From Acidobacteriota bacterium (GTDB lineage Bacteria > Acidobacteriota > Thermoanaerobaculia > Multivoradales > SZUA-115): a stretch of DNA of 8,058 nucleotides. Each line of letters begins with the position of its first letter. Positions within the stretch are counted from its first letter, which is position 1. Location: NCBI GenBank assembly GCA_003231035.1, contig QIHU01000127.1, positions 1-8,058 of the forward strand, written 5' to 3'. Under the pieces are notes generated by a model. It had not been told where the DNA came from. It did not search any database and saw only the letters and a program-made list of their open reading frames with translations. This document shows, in pieces, positions 1 to 5,905 of the stretch. A program made the translations under genes and the position numbers.

Positions 1-90
1 GCCGTCACCGTCGCCGTGGGTCCCGCCGACGAGCTGGTGCCGCAGCTCGAGAGATTCGGCAGGGTCCGCGTGGTCGTCAGCGAAGACTGA
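1..90 (+). CDS. C-terminal end of a probable M16-family zinc peptidase (partial)
   Basis: Frame 1 is open from the window edge to a TGA at 88-90 and encodes 29 residues. The stretch begins AVTVAVGPADELVPQLERFG and ends RVRVVVSED. A 'V-x-V-G-x-x-x-x-x-x-P-x-L-x-x-F-G-x-V-x-V-V' ending is typical of the last strand and helix of M16 (pitrilysin/insulinase-like) peptidase domains, which degrade peptides in the periplasm or cytoplasm. The HxxEH zinc site would lie outside the window, so the family call rests on this tail alone. The gene converges on the kinase gene and their 3' ends overlap by 14 bases. I see no terminator after it. It could be another alpha/beta protein with a similar tail. Confidence 0.45.
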   Translation, partial: AVTVAVGPADELVPQLERFGRVRVVVSED

Positions 91-2059
91 TCGTCAGACC
101 ACCACTGGCGGCGACCCGCACCTCGAGGTTGACCACTGAGCCGGGCAGCAGCTCAGTGCGCAGTGTTTCGATGTGGGTGCTGTCCAGGGCGACATATACC
201 TTGAGCGTCATCGCCCCCGGCGGCAGAGTCACGGTACGGACAAATCCGCCCGGGATCTTCTTCGAACGCAAAAAGCCCTTCTTCTTGGTAAAACGGAAGG
301 GTTCTCGAAGTAGCTGGTGACCATCCGAATAGACGGTCAAGACGCCCTGGGGCACTTGCGAGTAGAAATCGATGGCCATCGTGGCCGGTGTGTTCGGATC
401 GATCGGTGGCGGTAGTGCCGGCGGCTCACTCACCGCGGCAGCCTGGCGCACGATGGGGGCCGTCTCTTCCGCGGGCGGTGCCGGCTTCGGCTTGCTGGCG
501 ACCACCGTCTTGGCTTGACCTCTCGTCGCGCGCCGCTGTCCCCTTTGGGCGGCGACCAGGAGCTCGAGGGCCGCCTCGTTTTCGGGCTCCAGCGCTAGCG
601 CGATCTCCGCCTGTTGGATCGCTTCGCCAAACCGCTTGTCCTCCAACGCGTCTCTGGCCACGATCACCGAACTTTCGATCTCGCCAACGCGGCGCAAGTT
701 CCGAGCTCGGTCGCGGGCCAGCCGCTCGGCATTTATCCTCAGAGCTTCAATACGCTCCACCTGGTCCACGGGAGCGAGTTCGCGGGCTCGGACGAATGCT
801 TGGGCAGCTGCCGCGGGCTCTCCGTCCTTCAGCCTTCGATGCCCTACCTGCAAGGGCTCCAGGTAGGCTTGAGAGGGCTCCGCCAGCGCCGCCTCCGCGA
901 CCTGGCTGGCCCCCGTCGGCGTCGCTGTCCGCAAGACCAGCCAGGAAGCGAAGAGTGCCACGATCGCCACCAACCCTAGGACCACCGCGAGCCGCCCCGA
1001 GGAAGCCTTGCCCGACTTGGAGCGGCCTAGCGCGGCGGCGGCCATCCTTTTCACCGCGCCCGCCGCCGCGCCGAGCCCCGCGAGCAACTGGGAGCCACCA
1101 CGCCGCGCCGCTACCAGCGCCGACGCGATTCGTTGACCCCAACCGGTCGCTGTGGGTGGCGCCTCATCGCCGTTCGGCGACACCACCTCAAGTTCCTGCG
1201 TATCGTTGAGCGAAGCTTTCTCGACAATACCGTCGCAGACCGCTCTGAGATCTCGCGCCAGCGCTCCAACCCGTTGGTAGCGTTGGTCTGGATCTTTGGC
1301 CAACGCTTTGTCTAGCACTCTCGAGAGCTCGTCCGGCAACCGGCCAACATACTCCTCCGGAGGTGTCGGCGCCTCGTTGACGATGCGATGGGTGACCACG
1401 GTGAGGTGGTCGCCATGAAAAGGCTTGTGGCGGGTGAGCAACTCGTAGAGCACCACCCCGAGAGCGAAAATATCGGCCCGATGGTCCACGTCCTTACCCT
1501 GCACCTGCTCGGGAGCCATGTAGTTGGGAGTGCCGAGCAGTTGGCCGTGGAGGGTGAGATCCGAGGTGTGCAGTCGGGCAATTCCGAAATCGGTCAGCTT
1601 CGCCCGGCGATCGGCGGTGATGAGAATGTTGGCCGGCTTGACGTCGCGGTGCACCACACCCTTGGAATGGGCGTACTGCAAGGCCTCCGCGACTTGCCAG
1701 ATGATGTCGGTGATGGTCGGCAGATCGAGTGGGTCCTCACTGCGCAGTATCTGCTTGAGGTTGGTGCCTCGCACGTATTCCATGGCGAAGAAGGTCACAC
1801 CTTCGGCGCTCTGCTCCACCACATCGTGAATGGTCACGATGTTCGGATGAGACAAGATCCCGGCGCTTTGCGCCTCGCGCAAGAACCGATCGCGCGCCTG
1901 GCGGAATTGATTCTCCTCCATTCCATCGGGCAGATGGAATGTTTTGAGGGCTACCAGCCGGCCGATCAGTGGGTCCTTGGCGAGGTAGACCACGCCCATG
2001 GCGCCCTTACCGAGTTGATCGATGACCTGGTAGCGATCCAGCCGTTTCGGATTGCTCAT
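77..2059 (-). CDS. Membrane-anchored PknB-type serine/threonine protein kinase with TPR-like and unknown C-terminal domains
   Basis: This 660-residue protein is a Hanks-type kinase that transfers ATP phosphate to Ser/Thr of partner proteins at the inner face of the membrane. Residues 10-275 form the kinase domain. It has the glycine loop GKGAMG (17-22), ATP lysine K39 in VALK, helix-C glutamate E62, the catalytic loop HRDVKPAN (137-144, base D139), DFG (157-159), APE (182-184) and D196 in HRADIFALG. All catalytic residues are present, so it should be active. The activation loop (160-181) carries several Thr/Ser. A basic, Ala/Gly-rich linker (305-355) leads to one membrane helix (about 356-377). 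Outside lie TPR-like helices (about 402-430 and 469-505), a Pro/Ala-rich spacer (520-558) and a beta-rich domain (561-660) that I do not recognise. It may be PEGA-like. The ATG at 2059 fits the promoter (about 27-base leader), although its SD site is weak. The gene is divergent from the EF-G-like gene. The kinase call is sure; the ligand and substrates are unknown. Confidence 0.95.
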   Translation of the reverse strand: MSNPKRLDRYQVIDQLGKGAMGVVYLAKDPLIGRLVALKTFHLPDGMEENQFRQARDRFLREAQSAGILSHPNIVTIHDVVEQSAEGVTFFAMEYVRGTNLKQILRSEDPLDLPTITDIIWQVAEALQYAHSKGVVHRDVKPANILITADRRAKLTDFGIARLHTSDLTLHGQLLGTPNYMAPEQVQGKDVDHRADIFALGVVLYELLTRHKPFHGDHLTVVTHRIVNEAPTPPEEYVGRLPDELSRVLDKALAKDPDQRYQRVGALARDLRAVCDGIVEKASLNDTQELEVVSPNGDEAPPTATGWGQRIASALVAARRGGSQLLAGLGAAAGAVKRMAAAALGRSKSGKASSGRLAVVLGLVAIVALFASWLVLRTATPTGASQVAEAALAEPSQAYLEPLQVGHRRLKDGEPAAAAQAFVRARELAPVDQVERIEALRINAERLARDRARNLRRVGEIESSVIVARDALEDKRFGEAIQQAEIALALEPENEAALELLVAAQRGQRRATRGQAKTVVASKPKPAPPAEETAPIVRQAAAVSEPPALPPPIDPNTPATMAIDFYSQVPQGVLTVYSDGHQLLREPFRFTKKKGFLRSKKIPGGFVRTVTLPPGAMTLKVYVALDSTHIETLRTELLPGSVVNLEVRVAASGGLTISLR

Positions 2060-2092
2060 AAGGTAGGGACTCTCACAGAGGAAAGAACCCTG

Positions 2093-2121
2093 ATTTTAGG
2101 TCTCCCTCGCCGCGCCGTCAA
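2093..2121 (-). promoter_or_regulatory. Sigma-70-type promoter for the kinase gene
   Basis: On the minus strand a -35 box TTGACG (2121-2116) and a -10 box TAAAAT (2098-2093) are separated by exactly 17 bases. Each box matches the sigma-70 consensus at five of six positions. Transcription would start near 2086, giving a leader of about 27 bases before the kinase ATG at 2059. This is the best promoter match I found in the window. It is judged by pattern only. Confidence 0.6.
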
Positions 2122-2190
2122 CCGAGCGCCTCGCCGCCAAACATCAGGACTGGCGTCCGCGACGTGGTCGCCGGCCTGCCGCCAGCCCTG

Positions 2191-2199
2191 TGCTATATT
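2191..2199 (+). promoter_or_regulatory. Extended -10 promoter for the EF-G-like/M50 operon
   Basis: The sequence TGCTATATT fits the extended -10 pattern TGnTATAAT with one mismatch. No good -35 box stands 17 bases upstream, which is acceptable for extended -10 promoters. Transcription would start near 2206 and leave a leader of about 56 bases before the ATG at 2262. A short dyad, GCGAC-GTG-GTCGC (2159-2171), lies just upstream where an operator could sit, but nothing else supports that. Confidence 0.4.
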
Positions 2200-2245
2200 C
2201 GGGCACCAAAAAGAATTGCAGTACCGCCCATTTCAGCTATTCGGT

Positions 2246-2251
2246 AGGAGG
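2246..2251 (+). promoter_or_regulatory. Ribosome-binding site deciding the EF-G-like start
   Basis: A perfect AGGAGG stands ten bases before the ATG at 2262. The frame stays open upstream to a GTG at 2190, but that start has no SD site, would overlap the -10 element, and would add 24 residues that match nothing in EF-G proteins. The ATG at 2262 is therefore chosen. Confidence 0.8.
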
Positions 2252-2261
2252 CGTTGACGCG

Positions 2262-4346
2262 ATGCAGGTGGAGAGTTCAGACAAGATCCGTAACCTCGCT
2301 GTAGCCGGTCACAATGACACTGGCAAGACTACCCTGCTGAGCGGCCTCCTCTACGCGGGTGGAGTGGCCAATCGGCTCAACAAGGTCGAAGACGGTAACA
2401 CCGTCACCGACTTTGATTCAGAAGAGATCGCGCGCACGATCTCGATTGGATTGGCTCCCTGTTTCGTTCCTTGGCGCCAGCACAAACTCAATTTCATCGA
2501 CTGCCCCGGCTACGGCATTTTTCTCTCCGAGACGCGCTCCGGCATGCGCGCCGCGGACGCCACGCTGCTGTGTATCAACGGCGTCGCGGGGGTTGAAGTC
2601 AACAGTGAAAGAAACTGGAACTTCACCGAGCGAATCGGTCAACCCGTCCTCTTCCATCTCACCAAGATGGACCGCGAGCGCGCCGACTTCGAGCGTGTCG
2701 TCACCGAGCTGCAAGAGACCTTCGACCGCGGGGCAATAGCGGTGCAGCTGCCGATCGGCAGCGAAGAGAACTTCACCGGCGTGGTCGATCTGGTTAGCCT
2801 TAAGAGCTACAAATTCGACAAAGATGGAGACGGCAAGGCCACCGGCGGCGAGATTCCGGCCACGATGGCTGACCAGGTTACCCAGTGGCGAGACAAGTTG
2901 ATCGAAGCGGTGGCGGAGACCGACGACCTACTGCTGGAGAATTTCTTCGACGAAGGCGGCATCAGCCAAGAAGACCTTGAATCCGGCCTGTGCCGAGCGG
3001 TGGCCAACCGTAAGCTCTTCCCCATCACGATGAGCGCCGGCCTGCACGGCATCGGCCCCTCCGCTTTACTCGACTCTCTCCTCTGCTGCGCCCCCTCGCC
3101 GGTGGACTGCAAGCCCTATCCGGCAACCAACGTCGGCGGCGATCCGATCGAACTCGAGGCCGATCCCGAGGCTCCGCTGGCAGCCCTCGTTTTCAAAACG
3201 CTGAGCGATCCTTACAGCGGCAAGATCACCCTCTTTCGGGTCCTACGCGGAACCTTCACTTCCGACTCTCAAGTGTGGAACAGCCGGTTGGAGGAGGCCG
3301 GCAAGGTCGGCTCACTGATGGTCATGCAGGGCAAGCAAGGAAAAGCCGTGAGCCAGCTGGTCGCCGGTGACATCGGCGGCGTCGCCAAGCTCAAAGAGAC
3401 CAGCACTGGAGATACCCTCAGCGACAAGGGAGCACCGGTGAAGGCCGAGTGGGTGAAGCCGACAGAACCGGCGATGGCCTTCGCGGTGGAACCCAAGTCC
3501 AAGGGCGACGAAGAGAAGATCGGCGAAGCGCTCCAGCGGCTGATCGACGAAGACCCGGCACTCAAGGCGGGTCGCGATGCCCGCACCGGCGAGTATTTGC
3601 TCTCCGGAGCTGGTCAGTTGCACGTCGAGATCACCGTCGCCAAACTGAAGAGCCGCTTCAAGGTCGAGGTGCTCCTCCATCCGCCCAAGGTTCCCTACGT
3701 CGAAACGATCAAACGGGCCGCCGACGGCCACGGGCGCCATAAGAAGCAGAGCGGCGGGCGCGGACAGTTCGCCGACTGCAAGATCAAGATGGAGCCGATC
3801 GCCCGCGGGGAAGACTTCGAATTCCAAGACAAGATCTTCGGTGGCTCCATTCCGCAGAACTACCGACCGGCGGTGGCAAAGGGCATCCAAGAGGTCCGCC
3901 AGCGCGGCTACCTTGCCGGATACCCGGTCGTCGACTTCCGCGTCCAGCTGCTCGACGGGCAGTACCACGACGTCGACTCCTCGGAAATGGCTTTCAAGAT
4001 CGCCGGCTCCCTGGCCTTCAAGGATGCCATGGCCAAAGCGGGACCTACCATCCTAGAGCCACTGATGAAGGTAGAGATCACCACCACCGAGGAGTACATG
4101 GGCGACATCATGAGCGATCTGGCGCAGCGCCGAGGTCGGCCACAAGGCATGGAGACCCGCGGTTCCAAGCAGATCGTCAACGCCATGGTGCCGATGGCCG
4201 AAATGCTCGAGTACGCCCGAGCCTTGCGCGCCATCACCCAAGGCCGCGGCAGCTTCCACATGGAATTCGACCAGTACGGCGAGGTACCGCGCAACATCCA
4301 AGAGAAGATCATCGCCGCCTCGAAGAGCGAGGAAGAAGAGGGGTAA
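2262..4346 (+). CDS. EF-G-like translational GTPase (EF-G2 type)
   Basis: This 694-residue protein has the full elongation factor G layout: GTPase domain with G' insert (about 8-285), domain II (304-395), III (403-475), IV (478-595) and V (598-690). Canonical EF-G drives ribosome translocation. This one belongs to the divergent EF-G2/EF-G-like group, as shown by RHKKQSGGRGQF (492-503) at the start of domain IV and by DCPGYG (80-85) in place of the usual DTPGH. The P-loop is GHNDTGKT (16-23), the switch I Thr is probably T59, G4 is TKMD (134-137) instead of NKxD, and G5 is near S258. The Tyr replaces the His that helps activate GTP hydrolysis in ordinary EF-G. An EF-hand-like stretch, DKDGDGKATGGE (186-197), sits in the G' insert. 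From family knowledge, mycobacterial EF-G2 carries the same Tyr and is reported to lack ribosome-stimulated GTPase activity, so this copy may not be a working translocase. It leads a probable two-gene operon with the M50 protease. Confidence 0.9.
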   Translation: MQVESSDKIRNLAVAGHNDTGKTTLLSGLLYAGGVANRLNKVEDGNTVTDFDSEEIARTISIGLAPCFVPWRQHKLNFIDCPGYGIFLSETRSGMRAADATLLCINGVAGVEVNSERNWNFTERIGQPVLFHLTKMDRERADFERVVTELQETFDRGAIAVQLPIGSEENFTGVVDLVSLKSYKFDKDGDGKATGGEIPATMADQVTQWRDKLIEAVAETDDLLLENFFDEGGISQEDLESGLCRAVANRKLFPITMSAGLHGIGPSALLDSLLCCAPSPVDCKPYPATNVGGDPIELEADPEAPLAALVFKTLSDPYSGKITLFRVLRGTFTSDSQVWNSRLEEAGKVGSLMVMQGKQGKAVSQLVAGDIGGVAKLKETSTGDTLSDKGAPVKAEWVKPTEPAMAFAVEPKSKGDEEKIGEALQRLIDEDPALKAGRDARTGEYLLSGAGQLHVEITVAKLKSRFKVEVLLHPPKVPYVETIKRAADGHGRHKKQSGGRGQFADCKIKMEPIARGEDFEFQDKIFGGSIPQNYRPAVAKGIQEVRQRGYLAGYPVVDFRVQLLDGQYHDVDSSEMAFKIAGSLAFKDAMAKAGPTILEPLMKVEITTTEEYMGDIMSDLAQRRGRPQGMETRGSKQIVNAMVPMAEMLEYARALRAITQGRGSFHMEFDQYGEVPRNIQEKIIAASKSEEEEG

Positions 4347-4351
4347 CCCTC
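4338..4351 (+). promoter_or_regulatory. GUAA-loop hairpin over the stop codon and downstream ribosome-binding site
   Basis: The junction reads GAGGG-GTAA-CCCTC, a perfect five-pair stem (4338-4342 with 4347-4351) closed by a GUAA loop of the stable GNRA class. The loop contains the TAA stop of the EF-G-like gene. The left arm is the GAGGGG that would serve as SD site for the protease ATG at 4353. Terminating ribosomes would open the stem, so it would couple the two genes in translation. The structure is seen in the sequence; the role is inferred. Confidence 0.5.
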
Positions 4352-4352
4352 G

Positions 4353-5075
4353 ATGTACGACCTCACGCCCGACAAGATCCTGCTCGGCCTCCTCTGGTAT
4401 GTGATCTTCGTCTTCTCGACCACCTGCCACGAGGCGGCCCACGCGTGGGCCGCCCTCAAGCTGGGTGACCCCACCGCTTACCACGGTGGCCAGGTCAGCC
4501 TAAACCCACTGCCTCACATTCGCCGCGCCTTCTTCGGCATGGTGGTGATCCCGATCCTTTCCTTCCTCTACAGCGGCTGGATGATCGGCTTCGCCAGTGC
4601 CCCTTACGATCCCCAGTGGGCGCTACGCCACCCCAAGAGAAGCGCCTGGATGTCCCTCGCCGGCCCCGCAGCCAACCTGGTGATCTTCCTCCTCGCCGGC
4701 TTGGCGATTCGCCTCGGCATCTTCTTTGGGCTCTTCGCCGCACCGGAGTTCCTCAACTTTAGCTCGTTGGTGGTACCCGCCGGAGGAGCCGAGGGCCTCA
4801 TCGCCATGGTGACCACCGGCCTAAGCATCGCCTTCTCGCTCAATCTACTGCTCTTCACCTTCAACTTGCTACCGGTCCCTCCCCTCGACGGCAGCGGCGC
4901 GATTCCCTTGCTCCTCCCCATCGAAACCGCCCGCAAATACATGACCTTCCTCTTCACCCAGCCGATGCTCGCCTGGGTCGGAATCATGCTCGCCTGGCGG
5001 ATCTTCGGCGATATCTTCTCCCCCGTCTTCTCTCTCGCCATTAAGGTCCTCCACCCCGGCGTCTCCTACGGCTGA
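4353..5075 (+). CDS. Site-2 protease family (M50) intramembrane zinc metalloprotease
   Basis: This 240-residue, very hydrophobic protein is a short M50-family member that would cut membrane-embedded substrates within the inner membrane. The zinc motif HEAAH (26-30, catalytic E27) lies at the end of the first membrane helix. SLNPLPH (49-55), SLAGPAANL (101-109) and LLPVPPLDGS (172-181, third zinc ligand D179) follow in the order expected for the family. About five membrane segments are visible (roughly 9-30, 60-80, 101-127, 147-176 and 203-223). There is no PDZ domain. In many short members SLNPLPHID continues to a conserved Asp; here the residues after PHI are Arg-Arg, a local departure. The gene begins six bases after the EF-G-like stop and is probably co-transcribed with it. 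Its substrate cannot be told from the sequence. Confidence 0.9.
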   Translation: MYDLTPDKILLGLLWYVIFVFSTTCHEAAHAWAALKLGDPTAYHGGQVSLNPLPHIRRAFFGMVVIPILSFLYSGWMIGFASAPYDPQWALRHPKRSAWMSLAGPAANLVIFLLAGLAIRLGIFFGLFAAPEFLNFSSLVVPAGGAEGLIAMVTTGLSIAFSLNLLLFTFNLLPVPPLDGSGAIPLLLPIETARKYMTFLFTQPMLAWVGIMLAWRIFGDIFSPVFSLAIKVLHPGVSYG

Positions 5076-5774
5076 CTACAGTTCGATCCCCAAGTCGATT
5101 AACTGCCGCTCGGCCTGCTCAGCCCAGCCACGATTGGCGATCGGACTGGCGGGACTAGGGTGCAGAACCCGGCCGATCTTCACCTCCATATCCCCCACCA
5201 CCTCCCGCGCCCGCTTCTCGGCAAAGGCCCCCACTCCAATCACCCATCGCGGCGAAAAATGGGCCACCGTCGCCCGCAGCGCCCGGTCGCAAACGGCAAA
5301 CAAAGCCTCCCGCTCCACCGCCGGCAACTTGTCCGGCGTCCGATTGCGCCCCGACTCCTCCAAGAAGATCAACGGACAGTAATTGGCCACGAAAAACCGC
5401 TCAAAAAACGGCTCCCCAAACCGCCCCTTCGCCCATCCCCACAACCGAGCCCCACTGACCTCGCTACGAGTGTGCTCGAACCCCAGAATCCGCCGCTTTG
5501 GATGCTCCCGCACCGGCCGGCCCACCGGCCCTGAAATCCCCATCCAATCCCGCACCAACGACACCTCCCCAAAAGGCACCCCCGTCTGCGCCATCCCAAA
5601 CGGCCCCGGATTCATCCCCAGAAACAACACCTCCTTGGGTGCCCCCCCAAAACGCTCCACAAAGAGATCCCACGGCCGGCGCGCATACTCCAAAGGGTTG
5701 TAGACAAACGACACCGGCGAACCAAACCGCAACCCCGAAAGATCCGCAACCAGCCGATCCGTAATTTCCCGCAA
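5076..5774 (-). CDS. SMUG1-family uracil-DNA glycosylase
   Basis: The 232-residue product should remove uracil, and probably oxidised pyrimidines such as hydroxymethyluracil, from DNA as the first step of base excision repair. Motif 1, GMNPGPFGMAQTGVPFGE (53-70, with N55), and motif 2, HPSPASPIANRGW (205-217, with H205), match the SMUG1 active site almost exactly. NYCPL (131-135) and the following ESGRNRTPDKL are further SMUG1 hallmarks. The frame stays open upstream to an ATG at 5891, but those residues are Arg/Phe/Cys-rich and unlike the family. I chose the TTG at 5774 because GGAGGAGG (5787-5780) stands five bases upstream and the remaining N-terminus has the family length. A GTG at 5804 is the alternative. 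The stop TAG directly abuts the TGA of the convergent protease gene. Codons often end in G or T (GGG, TTT, CGG), unlike neighbouring genes. Confidence 0.9.
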   Translation of the reverse strand: MREITDRLVADLSGLRFGSPVSFVYNPLEYARRPWDLFVERFGGAPKEVLFLGMNPGPFGMAQTGVPFGEVSLVRDWMGISGPVGRPVREHPKRRILGFEHTRSEVSGARLWGWAKGRFGEPFFERFFVANYCPLIFLEESGRNRTPDKLPAVEREALFAVCDRALRATVAHFSPRWVIGVGAFAEKRAREVVGDMEVKIGRVLHPSPASPIANRGWAEQAERQLIDLGIEL

Positions 5775-5779
5775 GGCGT

Positions 5780-5787
5780 CCTCCTCC
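5780..5787 (-). promoter_or_regulatory. Ribosome-binding site supporting a TTG start for the SMUG1 gene
   Basis: On the minus strand GGAGGAGG lies five bases before TTG (5774-5772). It is the strongest SD-like string upstream of this gene. It would be internal if translation began at the GTG (5804) or the ATG (5891), neither of which has a well-spaced site. Confidence 0.5.
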
Positions 5788-5817
5788 CAAGAGATCGCCC
5801 ACACCCTACCGCGAGAC

Positions 5818-5828
5818 GCAAAGCGAGA
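5818..5828. repeat. Left copy of the 11-base direct repeat flanking the ATPase/DUF4276 pair
   Basis: GCAAAGCGAGA is identical to 7726-7736. Similarity extends imperfectly for about 28 bases (roughly 5812-5839), with shared CGAGAC before it and ACG..CGAG..CC after it. The copies lie just outside the two ends of the ATPase/DUF4276 gene pair. The string is GCGA-rich and simple in composition, so chance or a common dispersed element cannot be excluded. Confidence 0.35.
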
Positions 5829-5905
5829 ACGACGAGCCCGGCATGCTAATCTGGAAACCCAAAACACCAGCCTCCAAAACCGACAAAACACAACACCCTT
5901 TCGCC

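Noticed and set aside
30..49. Seven-pair hairpin CGAGCTG/CAGCTCG as a terminator for the kinase gene
   Set aside because: It lies inside the M16-like coding tail and is not followed by a T run on the minus strand, so it is not a convincing terminator.
388..1209. Long plus-strand open frame, Pro/Arg/Ala-rich
   Set aside because: It is antisense to the kinase linker and C-terminal part, has low-complexity composition and no domain, and is expected from GC-rich codon structure.
1388..2257. 289-codon plus-strand open frame antisense to the kinase domain
   Set aside because: It mirrors the conserved kinase codons, lacks an SD site and runs through the kinase promoter region. Antisense open frames opposite kinase domains are common artefacts.
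2190..2261. Upstream GTG start for the EF-G-like gene
   Set aside because: It overlaps the extended -10 element, lacks an SD site and adds residues foreign to EF-G, whereas the ATG at 2262 has a perfect AGGAGG.
3312..3968. 218-codon minus-strand open frame within the EF-G-like gene
   Set aside because: It is opposite well-conserved EF-G domains II-IV and has no family features of its own.
5775..5891. N-terminal extension of the SMUG1 protein from ATG 5891
   Set aside because: The added residues are Arg/Phe/Cys-rich and not part of the family, and a good SD site supports TTG 5774. The open frame upstream reflects the A/C-rich strand.
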